A stretch of 23,436 bases of DNA from IMG/VR virus record IMGVR_UViG_3300031673_008658, positions 1 to 23,436 of that record; one strand, given 5' to 3'. Under the pieces are notes generated by a model. The model was given only the letters and a program-made list of their open reading frames with translations. It was not told the origin of the DNA and ran no database searches. A program made the position numbers and the translations under genes. Source of the DNA: a virus. Positions 8,159-15,994 of this stretch are shown here, one piece after another; the stretch's first letter is position 1; the number at the start of each line of letters is the position of its first letter.

Positions 8159-8188
8159 TTTACTGAAGTAAGGGGTATCGGATATAGT
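8159..8188 (+). promoter_or_regulatory. Possible sigma70-like promoter before the protease-scaffold gene
   Basis: TTTACT (8159-8164) and TATAGT (8183-8188) are separated by 18 bases, with 4/6 and 5/6 matches to the consensus boxes. They lie in a 78-base gap with no terminator. The downstream gene has AAGGAAA about 12 bases before its ATG. In an AT-rich genome such matches arise by chance. Confidence 0.3.
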
Positions 8189-8213
8189 CTAAACATTTAA
8201 GGAAATTATAAAG

Positions 8214-11200
8214 ATGGCTATGATTAAAAAAGCTCTTTATTCTGTCATATCTATTGAAGCATTAAATGAACCCTATAAATGGAAAGAATTTAATTTTAAT
8301 CAAGTAAAATTCGCATCTATAGCGAAAGATGATGTGATTAATATAGGTGGTTTTGATTTAAAATCAGCTATAAGTGAAAATCCAGATCATCTTTTTGTTA
8401 AAATATTTGCAATTAAAAAAGATGAAATTAATGATAATGGTGATGCTTTTTCGGAAGAAGAACTTAAAAAAGGTGCTCATACATTTATCGGCGTTCCTAT
8501 TTTTACGAATCATCAAAACGATGATGTTGAAAAAGCAAGAGGCAAATGTGTACATGCATGGTATGACCAGAATGCTGGTGGAATTTATATTATTTCTATG
8601 ATAGATAAAGTAGCATATCCGCAGCTTGCTAGAGGAATAAAACAGGGATATATTTCTGGTACTAGTATGGGGACATCAGTAGAATATTCCTGTTGTTCTA
8701 TTTGCCATAATAAAGCTCATACAGCAGAAGAATATTGTTCTTGTGTAAAGGAAAGAAAAAATAGAAAATTTAGTGGTAAAGTAAAATGTACTTATCATAA
8801 TAGCCAATCAAAACCAGATGATGATTGCCCTATTTGCGGCAAGAAAAAAGGTGAATCTAAGGAAATAGAATATAAAGAAGCTCAGGTTTTTGAACATAAC
8901 TTCGGTCTTAAGTTCATCGAAGATAGTTTTGTAGTAAACCCTGCATGTCATGACTGTTTAGTACAAGAAATTTTTAATATAGACGAACTAGATAAGAAAG
9001 TAGCAAACCTAAAAAAACAAACTGACAAACTTCTCAAAGCCGCTTCATGCCAAACTGGTAAATGCGATTTAGAAAAGCATGCAGGAAAACAAGAAATTGA
9101 AGATTTAAAAAATGCGATGAATACGATTGAGCGTGTTGCGAAAAGCATGATGTCTCAAAAAGATCATGTTTCTATGGAATATGTTAGCGACCTGGTTGAA
9201 GTTATGGCAAATGTACAATCTGTTACGGATGAGCTTGTAGAAATGGGATACATGCAATTGGCTTCTCCTGTTATCGGGGAAGAATCAGTTGAAATGCCTA
9301 AAACGAGTACAGAAACATCCTTAGAAGCACCGCCACAAATGGAAACACAGCCACAAACTGGACAGTTTGAAACCCCAACTGGGAATGTAGTTGAAAACTT
9401 AGGTGGCATAGGAAGTATAACCAAACCTAAATTTTCAGCAAAATTAAAAGAAAAAAAGAAGGATTTTATACGTTTATCATCTAATTTAATAGACAGGTTG
9501 CAATCTCTAAGACAATTTCTCAATGAGACTGTAACTATTGCTAATTCAGAAGTCAATGATAAGGAGTATTCAGAAATGGATAATATGAAAACTGGACAAA
9601 ATCAGGTAGATGCTCAAAAGACTGCCGAACATGATTTAAATGTCATTACGGAAAAGCAATTGCCTGATGCCGAGTTTACTGGTAAAAGACAAGGGACTGC
9701 TCCCAATGTCATTACCGAAAAACAACTTAATGATCCAAGAGATGTTAATGTAACAACTTCTAAATCCCCACAAGAACGTTTGGGATCATATGATGTTATT
9801 ACTGAGAAACAACTCAGTAGCATCAAAGAAGGTTATGTTACTCGATGGGATACCTTTCCTGCTGTTATTACAGAAAAACAATGGGAAGAGACAAACCGTA
9901 TGATTGGATCTGAATTAAGTAGAGATCAATCCAATATTATCACAGAAAAACAATTAATTGATTTTCTTGGTCATCACCGTTATGTTCCTGCTAATGTTAT
10001 TACAGAAAAACAACTGAGTGACGATAGTAGGACAACTACTGGTGATCTTTCTCGTTGGGCATATACATATGATGCTTCAAGGCTTCTTAAGGCTGCTAGT
10101 GAAGCGGTTTCAGATGCCATCGCGTTTTATGGTAAAACCCCTCAAGAACTTAAGAGAACATCTTCTGTTCTAACAGAGAATGTTAGAAACGCTGACAAAG
10201 CAGCATATCTTGTACTAATAAATGCATTGCCTCATAAGGCTGCTGCTAGAAACGATGATAAGGTAAGATACAATTACTTATCAAAACTGGCTGATACAAA
10301 TGTTCCTACTCCTTCAACAACTGACGTGCTTATTGCCAGTATGAGTGATAAGTTAGAAGATCTTAGTGCTGATGATCTTATTCAGACAGTACAATATGTA
10401 GTAAACAATGAAAAAGCTTTGAATATTGCATCAGAATTAGCTAAAATAAAATTACAATCTGGTCCATCAATTGGTCAAACTGTTGATAAGTTTGCTGCAC
10501 TTGACAAGGCCGTTAATGAAATGTCTAAAGAAGCAGACGGTCTTTATCAGATCAATATTGCTGCTAAAGATATTGGAATGGAACCAGTAAAAAATGGTAA
10601 GTTCCTTAAAGCGGCCCATAAATGTGCTGAATCTTTAATTGGCTTAGATATCAAAACCGCTTTGATGAAGCTTGATGTTTCCGAAGACAAAGAGAATATT
10701 ACAGCAACACTTAAGGATGTTGATAAATTAAATGGCGAAGAAAAGAAAGCTTGGAGTGGGATTCTTGATCTTATAAGAAAAGATGATAAAGCTCCTCTCG
10801 ATTTAGACGATGAATCTCCTCTTGGTTTAGGTGGTGATGAAGAATGTGTAGAGTGTGAAGAAGACGGATTGCCATCTTTGAAAGAATTGCTTAGAGAATA
10901 CGGTGATGATGAAGTATTAGATGGAGAGGGAGGAGAAGAAGAATTGGACGAAAATGGTAATCCTGTTGATGTTGTTGATAATACCAAAGAAGAAGATATG
11001 AAATATATGGATACTGCTGCACCTGGAATGGCAAACATGTTCTCGACTATGGCTTCCCGTAAAGGAAAGAGAGAAGATTTGGTTAAGACAGCACAAGATG
11101 CCATGTTTGGTGGTGGCCCAGCCGGTCAAGCTGGTGCTGCCCCTGGAATTGGTCAACCAGCCGGTGCCGTTCCTCAAGCAGGTGGAGCAGCCGGTGCTCC

Positions 11201-14200
11201 TCTCGAAAGCTTTGAACAATCTGATATGGGTGAAGAATTTGGAGACGAAGGTGCAAGTGATCTACAACCGTCCCCTCCAGGTACTAAGTGTCCTGTATGT
11301 TCATCTGATGATGTAACGGTGAGTGATGGCAAGGGTGTTTGTGGCAATTGTGGCTCAAAGGTAAACTATAAGGTTGTTTTGGAAGTTGTAGAATGGGCCG
11401 GTTTACTAGAAGATTCTCAAGACGCAAAAGAAGAGGAAGAAAAAGACGAATTTGGTGGTGAAGGTTTTGAAATGCCAACCGAAGAAGCTGCTCCAATGCC
11501 AGGTGCCGGTCTTGCCGGTGCTGGTGGTGCTCCTACTGCACCAGCTATGCCAGCAGCAGCATCTACAAAGAATAATACCATGGTAAAAGAAGCTGGAGTG
11601 AGAGTCAAAAAATTTGCTACAGTAGCACAAATTACACCTATTATTGCTAACAAAATGAAAAAAGACAATATTAAACTAGGTTCGGTAAGTCCATTAACCG
11701 GATCAGTAAATACGATAGACCTTGGCGATGGCAAACATCTATGTCTCGATACCGGACATGCATATCATCTAAGATTTGCATTCAACAAAAACAAGCCTAA
11801 AGAAGTTTATGCTGAATGGTCCTGGGATCCAAATGTAGATGCCGAATGTCCTTCTTGCACAAGACGTAAACAAGATTTTGTAAACGCTCTTGGTAAGATG
11901 AATATATCGGAAGAAGAATTCGACGGAATGTCTCTCAAGACAAAATCCGAAACAATAATTTCCATGAAGAGTGCCGGTCTTCTTAAGAACACAAAAGTTG
12001 CTTCCGCAGAAGACGATGTTGTTGCACAAATGGTTAAGAAAGCAGAAGGAAGACTCGGAAACCGATTCCCAATGGAAACTTGTCTAGAGAAGTTAGCTCG
12101 TCGTTATGGCGAAGATGCACTTGCTCTTAGCGGTCCATGTGAGGGGAAGCCATTAGCCAACTGTATCTGTGAAACATTGAAAAAAGCTGGTGTTTACTCT
12201 GACAACACACTGTTCAAGGTTGCTGACATTTGGAGTGAAAAAGAAGCTGGTATTGAATGTATCGAAGACCATGTAAGAATGGGATTTGATCTTAAGGAAT
12301 CCGCTGTTGCTTGTGAAGGCATTAAAACCAAATATGCCCAAAACTCTGATATATTAGCAGAAAAACTAGCTCAACTAGCTATGGAAGAAGATGTAGCCGA
12401 ACCTGGATTGGGTGGTGGAGTCATTGAAGAAGAAACAGAAGAAATAGATCCATTTGCAGATGAAGAAGTTAGTGTTGATGAACTTGGTGATAGTGAAGTT
12501 GATGAAGGAAGGGGTGGTGGAGAGAATACAGTAACAATTAATATTCCAGCCAATGTACTGGAACAACTAGATAGAGCTATTGATGAAGCAACTGGTGAAA
12601 ATGTAGAAGATGAACTTCATCATCAAGAACCTGTTCCTAATATGGATGTTGATGTTGAAGTTCCAGCAGATGCTGCTGAAGCAGTCGATGAGGCTGCTGA
12701 TACCGCATTAGATCAAACAATGGATGTTGAACCAAATATTGAAGAAGAAGCGGCTCAAGAAGAAAGTTTTGGGGGTGATGAACCTGTTGTAGAGGAAGAG
12801 GTTGGAGTTGAAGGCGATCTTCCTGTTGATGAAACAGTTGTAGAAGAAACCGAAGATTGCGGAATGGCCCCAATGGATGCCGGATCAGTAGAAGTTGAAA
12901 TAGAAGATGATGGATTTGGTGGAAACGGTGAAGTTGATGAAGTTGGAGAAGAAAGTAGAGTGCAAAAGTTAGAAAGAAGAGTAGAAGAATTAACAAGAAA
13001 AGTAGAAGGTAAAGAAAAAACAGAAAATAAAGAACCTGGTGTTAGAGATGGAACTGGTCCAAGAGGAGGTAGTGAAGAATGCCCATTTAATAAAAACGTA
13101 GAAAATAAAGAAGGAGAAAATGAAGATAAATCAAATAATGATGAAGACAAAGAAGTTGTTCCAGAAGAACAAGGCGAATTTAAAGAAGGCGAAGATATGG
13201 AGACAAGTGCAATGTCTGAACAAGAATTCGAAAAAGAAGCCACTGCAATGAGAAGAGGACACATTAGTTCTGTCGGCAAAATGGGATTAGATCTCAGCAA
13301 GGTTGCCGAAGTTCTCAAGAAGGCTGGCGTAATTAAGTTAAGAAATGCACAAGACTCTGTACCTTTTACATATACAAATAATAGTGTTATCGGCGATGAA
13401 GATAAATTCAAAGCTGATGACCCTTCCGCCCCAAGTAAGGGTGATGCATCGAAGATGGGTCAAGAGGAGCCACCTTCAGCAAATAAACCAGACATCCCTG
13501 TTGCTGATGCAAGAATGGGTGGAGAAAAGGGCGAAAGTGATTTGAAACCAGAATTAGACGATAGTGCCACTGGTGGTATAGATGGAGCCGGAAATTCAAA
13601 GGCTGCTTCTACAAGAGATATGATGAATGGTCTAGCAGATCGAATCATCGAAGCTCAAACTCAAATCCAGAGAAAACAAGATCAGGATTTAGAGGAAGTG
13701 AAACCATACGGTGGAAATAGTTGGATTGGAAATGAAAAGGAAAGTATTGGAGAAATACCAAAAGCCAATATTAGACCAAAACAAGTTCCAATAACCAATA
13801 ATGCGTTTATCGGTGACGAAAAAGCCTCTATAGGTGATAAACCATCCGATAACGACACCCCTAACATTCCTACTAAGGATGACAGGATTGGTGGAGAAAA
13901 AGATAACGACAAGATTAAACCAGAACATGATAACGAAATGACTGGATTAGTAAACTCCGGTACTGTTCTAGCGGAGTCCAAGACTAATATCAAAGAAGCA
14001 TCTAGAGTCGCTGGCAAAATGCTTCAAGCTGGAAGAATCCAGCCAGAAGATCTTGCAAGCAAAATTGCAGAGCTACAAAGATATCAGCCCGAACAACTTA
14101 AAGATTTCGAAGATGCAATCTTTTCGAACAACAAAGGACTCAATAATGTACCAGACGGGATAGAGCAACCCGTAATCATTCATGAAGCAAGTAACCAACG

Positions 14201-14315
14201 AAATGCACAAAATGAGTTGGCCCACAAACTTCAGAGTTTATTCTCTTTGAATAAGCAAAATGTACTTGCTCAACAGGATACTGTCAACGAGTTAAGACGA
14301 TTAACTCGTGGCTAA
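8214..14315 (+). CDS. Prohead protease fused to a very long acidic scaffold-like protein
   Basis: Residues about 45-160 resemble the HK97-type prohead protease (peptidase U35): GDAFSEEELKKG, then PIFTNH with catalytic-type His100, then GYISGTSMG with the probable nucleophile Ser151. A Cys/His cluster follows (CSICHNKAH, YCSC, CPIC, ACHDC; about 161-248), then helical regions. Six VITEKQL repeats span residues 477-601. Beyond these are further helices, an Ala/Gly/Pro-rich stretch, a zinc ribbon (CPVC at 1026-1029 and CGNC), a Cys-containing helical region, a strongly acidic segment (about residues 1385-1660) with a short coiled coil, and a C-terminal repeat block. At 2033 residues it is far longer than usual separate protease (about 200) and scaffold (200-400) proteins. 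I infer a self-processed protease-scaffold precursor that supports head assembly and is cleaved during maturation. The start is the first ATG (8214); ATG 8220 is equally possible. Confidence 0.75.
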   Translation: MAMIKKALYSVISIEALNEPYKWKEFNFNQVKFASIAKDDVINIGGFDLKSAISENPDHLFVKIFAIKKDEINDNGDAFSEEELKKGAHTFIGVPIFTNHQNDDVEKARGKCVHAWYDQNAGGIYIISMIDKVAYPQLARGIKQGYISGTSMGTSVEYSCCSICHNKAHTAEEYCSCVKERKNRKFSGKVKCTYHNSQSKPDDDCPICGKKKGESKEIEYKEAQVFEHNFGLKFIEDSFVVNPACHDCLVQEIFNIDELDKKVANLKKQTDKLLKAASCQTGKCDLEKHAGKQEIEDLKNAMNTIERVAKSMMSQKDHVSMEYVSDLVEVMANVQSVTDELVEMGYMQLASPVIGEESVEMPKTSTETSLEAPPQMETQPQTGQFETPTGNVVENLGGIGSITKPKFSAKLKEKKKDFIRLSSNLIDRLQSLRQFLNETVTIANSEVNDKEYSEMDNMKTGQNQVDAQKTAEHDLNVITEKQLPDAEFTGKRQGTAPNVITEKQLNDPRDVNVTTSKSPQERLGSYDVITEKQLSSIKEGYVTRWDTFPAVITEKQWEETNRMIGSELSRDQSNIITEKQLIDFLGHHRYVPANVITEKQLSDDSRTTTGDLSRWAYTYDASRLLKAASEAVSDAIAFYGKTPQELKRTSSVLTENVRNADKAAYLVLINALPHKAAARNDDKVRYNYLSKLADTNVPTPSTTDVLIASMSDKLEDLSADDLIQTVQYVVNNEKALNIASELAKIKLQSGPSIGQTVDKFAALDKAVNEMSKEADGLYQINIAAKDIGMEPVKNGKFLKAAHKCAESLIGLDIKTALMKLDVSEDKENITATLKDVDKLNGEEKKAWSGILDLIRKDDKAPLDLDDESPLGLGGDEECVECEEDGLPSLKELLREYGDDEVLDGEGGEEELDENGNPVDVVDNTKEEDMKYMDTAAPGMANMFSTMASRKGKREDLVKTAQDAMFGGGPAGQAGAAPGIGQPAGAVPQAGGAAGAPLESFEQSDMGEEFGDEGASDLQPSPPGTKCPVCSSDDVTVSDGKGVCGNCGSKVNYKVVLEVVEWAGLLEDSQDAKEEEEKDEFGGEGFEMPTEEAAPMPGAGLAGAGGAPTAPAMPAAASTKNNTMVKEAGVRVKKFATVAQITPIIANKMKKDNIKLGSVSPLTGSVNTIDLGDGKHLCLDTGHAYHLRFAFNKNKPKEVYAEWSWDPNVDAECPSCTRRKQDFVNALGKMNISEEEFDGMSLKTKSETIISMKSAGLLKNTKVASAEDDVVAQMVKKAEGRLGNRFPMETCLEKLARRYGEDALALSGPCEGKPLANCICETLKKAGVYSDNTLFKVADIWSEKEAGIECIEDHVRMGFDLKESAVACEGIKTKYAQNSDILAEKLAQLAMEEDVAEPGLGGGVIEEETEEIDPFADEEVSVDELGDSEVDEGRGGGENTVTINIPANVLEQLDRAIDEATGENVEDELHHQEPVPNMDVDVEVPADAAEAVDEAADTALDQTMDVEPNIEEEAAQEESFGGDEPVVEEEVGVEGDLPVDETVVEETEDCGMAPMDAGSVEVEIEDDGFGGNGEVDEVGEESRVQKLERRVEELTRKVEGKEKTENKEPGVRDGTGPRGGSEECPFNKNVENKEGENEDKSNNDEDKEVVPEEQGEFKEGEDMETSAMSEQEFEKEATAMRRGHISSVGKMGLDLSKVAEVLKKAGVIKLRNAQDSVPFTYTNNSVIGDEDKFKADDPSAPSKGDASKMGQEEPPSANKPDIPVADARMGGEKGESDLKPELDDSATGGIDGAGNSKAASTRDMMNGLADRIIEAQTQIQRKQDQDLEEVKPYGGNSWIGNEKESIGEIPKANIRPKQVPITNNAFIGDEKASIGDKPSDNDTPNIPTKDDRIGGEKDNDKIKPEHDNEMTGLVNSGTVLAESKTNIKEASRVAGKMLQAGRIQPEDLASKIAELQRYQPEQLKDFEDAIFSNNKGLNNVPDGIEQPVIIHEASNQRNAQNELAHKLQSLFSLNKQNVLAQQDTVNELRRLTRG
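9642..10016 (+). repeat. Six VITEKQL repeats in the scaffold region
   Basis: The motif (V/I)ITEKQ(L/W) begins at residues 477, 499, 528, 551, 575 and 595, spaced 20-29 residues with unrelated sequence between. The codons differ between copies (for example ACG, ACC, ACT and ACA for Thr), so conservation is at protein level. The I-T-E core fits the (L/I)-x-E cleavage pattern known for the T4 prohead protease, which makes these candidate maturation cleavage sites. A binding motif for a capsid or core protein is the alternative. Confidence 0.85.
13380..13946 (+). repeat. Two-copy IGDE...GGEK repeat in the C-terminal scaffold region
   Basis: Copy one (13380-13575) and copy two (13800-13946) share NxxIGDE at the start, a Pro-rich middle with PDIP or PNIP, then R(M/I)GGEK, KPE and a D..(A/M)TG end. 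A partial copy (NSWIGNEKESIGEIP) lies at about 13719-13757. The copies are diverged at DNA level, so this is an old internal duplication kept for its protein sequence. Confidence 0.7.
14287..14309 (+). other. 9-bp hairpin at the end of the scaffold gene
   Basis: ACGAGTTAA (14287-14295) pairs perfectly with TTAACTCGT (14301-14309) across a 5-base loop. It lies in the last codons of the protease-scaffold gene, and no T tract follows, so it is not a standard terminator. It may protect or mark the 3' end of the upstream message. Confidence 0.6.
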
Positions 14316-14318
14316 AAA

Positions 14319-14334
14319 CAGTAAAGTTTTACTG
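14319..14334 (+). other. Inverted repeat overlapping the decoration gene's ribosome binding region
   Basis: CAGTAAA (14319-14325) and TTTACTG (14328-14334) form an inverted repeat whose last base is the first G of the GGGAG ribosome binding site of the next gene. It could act as an RNA stem tuning initiation, or as a processing site. Confidence 0.5.
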
Positions 14335-14346
14335 GGAGATTAAATA

Positions 14347-14916
14347 ATGGCATTGATTGAAATTTATCACGTTGTTGCAGATATGTACGACGTTGATCCT
14401 GACAGCACCACAACTTATGAAGAAGGTGAATTCGCAAGACTGACTACTTCCGGTACAAATGTTTACGCTACTGTAGATAACGCCTCAGGTAACGCTATCG
14501 GTGTATTGGCTGACACAAAAAGTACTTCCGCCATTGGTGCAGGTACTCCATACGCAGCTAATCTAATCGTCAACGCAAATGGTGCTACTCGTTCGACTCA
14601 GAACAGAGTTAGTGACTATTTTGATGAAACCGTAGGTTCCGGAAAAGTAACTATCTATAACAGTGGCGGAAAGTTTGCTACCGATATGTACGAAACTCTT
14701 GATGGAGCAGCACCTGTAAGTTATACGGTTGGTGCTGTGTTAGAAACAAGTGCTAATGGAAGGCTTTGCCCAACTACGTTTTCTACACATAGTGGTCAAA
14801 CAGTTGCTCGTTGTGTAGACAATCCAAAAGCATGGACATCCGGTGTTCCAGGTACGGATACTACTGATAACAGTATTAGTCTTGGAACATATATTACGTT
14901 CTTACTACTTATCTAA
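14347..14916 (+). CDS. Probable capsid decoration (cement) protein
   Basis: The 189-residue product is rich in Thr, Ser, Gly, Ala and Val with alternating hydrophobic residues, as expected for a beta-rich surface protein, and has few Lys. Its leader, GGAGATTAAATAATGGC, is the same as that of the major capsid gene downstream, which suggests matched high expression. A gene between the protease/scaffold and the major capsid protein is the usual place for a decoration or stabilisation protein of lambda gpD type, but no specific family motif is recognised. It has two Cys residues (in RLCP and VARCVD) and a hydrophobic end (TYITFLLLI). A minor capsid or head-fibre protein is an alternative. Confidence 0.6.
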   Translation: MALIEIYHVVADMYDVDPDSTTTYEEGEFARLTTSGTNVYATVDNASGNAIGVLADTKSTSAIGAGTPYAANLIVNANGATRSTQNRVSDYFDETVGSGKVTIYNSGGKFATDMYETLDGAAPVSYTVGAVLETSANGRLCPTTFSTHSGQTVARCVDNPKAWTSGVPGTDTTDNSISLGTYITFLLLI

Positions 14917-14950
14917 AAAGAAAACGCTAGAACAGTGTTATATTTGTAAT

Positions 14951-14976
14951 CTTAGGCTTGTTTTGCAAGATCTAAG
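14951..14976 (+). other. Hairpin in the leader of the major capsid gene
   Basis: CTTAG (14951-14955) pairs with CTAAG (14972-14976), and CTTG (14957-14960) pairs with CAAG (14966-14969), around a 5-base loop with a small internal loop. It lies 17 bases before the AAAGGAG ribosome binding site of the capsid gene. It may be a processing or stability element; it has no T tract, so termination is unlikely. Confidence 0.5.
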
Positions 14977-15005
14977 GAACAAGTATTTCCAAAGGAGATT
15001 AAATA

Positions 15006-15878
15006 ATGGCTATCAATAAAAATGGCTTAACTGACAAAGAAAAAGAGATGATCATTGAAGCTGCTTTGAACACAGACGAGGGGCGTGTTGCACTAGCTCA
15101 AGCTATGGTCGAACCTATTCGTAGATCGTTAGAGTATCAAGCTGTAGGTCGTAAACTGCTTATGGTTGACGAACTGCCACAAGGTGCTCTTGCAAGATAC
15201 GAAAGGGACGTAGCCTCTGTTGCACACGTCGTTTCTCGTCGTGGTGCAGTCCCTGATCAAATCCAAGAAGGCGAAGAGATCTTAGTCCCTACCTTCGAAA
15301 TCGCTGCTCACCCAACAGTACGTCTAAGTGAAATTAAAGCACGAAGATTCTATATTGTTGATAGAGCACAAATTAAAGCAAAAGAAGCAATCCAAAAAGA
15401 AGAAGATACAAACATTTTCAACGCTTTGATTGCAGCCGCTGTAAACAACGGTAACCAAATCGTTTACAACATGGGCGATTTAACAGTTAACTCCCTCAAC
15501 ACAGCTTACCGCTATATTGAGGCACATGACCTTGTAACTACAAAGGTGGTTATGCATGCAAACCAATTTGCAGCAGTCAGAGTATTCGGTAAAGAGTTCT
15601 TCGATGAAGCAACTCAGAGAGAAATCATCACAACCGGTCTTTACGGCCACCTATGGACTGCCGATATTCACGTATCCTCACGTATGAATACCGAAGTAGT
15701 CCTGGTTGTAGCTTCCCCTGATACAGTTGGTGCATTCCCTGTAAGACAAGATATTACAGTGCTGCCTGCTGACGATCCCAAGAAGCTCCGACTCGGTTGG
15801 GTGATATACGAGGAAATAGGGATTTGTATTGTCAATGATTATGCAGTATCCCTCGTAGAAGTTAACAGTAGCTCATAA
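15006..15878 (+). CDS. Major capsid protein, HK97 fold
   Basis: This is the shell subunit of the head. The 290 residues begin with a helical segment, followed by RRSLEYQAVGRKLL, an E-loop-like charged region with RRGAVPDQIQEGEEILVP, then HPTVRLSEIKARRF and the long spine-like helix AKEAIQKEEDTNIFNALIAA. A P-domain and A-domain core follows (ATQREIITTGLYGHLW, TVGAFPVRQDITVLPADD, YEEIGICIVNDYAVSLVEV). These are characteristic of short HK97-fold capsid proteins without a long N-terminal scaffolding arm, consistent with a separate scaffold upstream. AAAGGAGATTAAATA before the ATG is the best ribosome binding site of the plus-strand block. Codons end in C more often than in neighbouring genes, as expected for high expression. 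A strong terminator follows. Confidence 0.88.
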   Translation: MAINKNGLTDKEKEMIIEAALNTDEGRVALAQAMVEPIRRSLEYQAVGRKLLMVDELPQGALARYERDVASVAHVVSRRGAVPDQIQEGEEILVPTFEIAAHPTVRLSEIKARRFYIVDRAQIKAKEAIQKEEDTNIFNALIAAAVNNGNQIVYNMGDLTVNSLNTAYRYIEAHDLVTTKVVMHANQFAAVRVFGKEFFDEATQREIITTGLYGHLWTADIHVSSRMNTEVVLVVASPDTVGAFPVRQDITVLPADDPKKLRLGWVIYEEIGICIVNDYAVSLVEVNSSS

Positions 15879-15910
15879 CCTATTGTAAAATAACGAGTTA
15901 TAACACACCC

Positions 15911-15945
15911 ATAGGGGAGCTTAAGCTCCCCTATTTTTATTTTTG
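15911..15945 (+). terminator. Intrinsic terminator after the major capsid gene
   Basis: A perfect 24-base palindrome (15911-15934; arms ATAGGGGAGC and GCTCCCCTAT around TTAA) is followed by TTTTATTTTT. It should end most capsid transcription before the homing endonuclease gene. The hairpin is symmetric, but only the plus side carries a good T tract. Confidence 0.93.
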
Positions 15946-15965
15946 TCATAAAAAGTAAGAAAATA

Positions 15966-15994
15966 TTGTGTTTTCTATTAGTAAGTGCTATAAT
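15966..15994 (+). promoter_or_regulatory. Extended -10 promoter for the homing endonuclease gene
   Basis: TATAAT (15989-15994) is a perfect -10 box preceded by TGC, which makes an extended -10. TTGTGT (15966-15971) is a weak -35 at the ideal 17-base spacing. Transcription would start near 16001, right at the AAAAGGAGA ribosome binding site, and therefore downstream of the GTG at 15968. Confidence 0.6.

Noticed and set aside
9642-10016. CRISPR-like regularly spaced repeats
   Set aside because: Spacing is semi-regular but the repeats are short, in frame, differ in codons and lie inside a long ORF, so they are protein repeats.
10547-11104. Antisense 185-aa ORF
   Set aside because: Low-complexity Ser-rich reverse reading of an acidic, Leu-rich coding stretch; the plus-strand frame is clearly the gene.
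12755-13411. Antisense 218-aa Ser/Pro-rich ORF
   Set aside because: It is the mirror of Glu/Asp-rich codons in the scaffold gene, with a composition explained by the opposite strand and no ribosome binding site seen.
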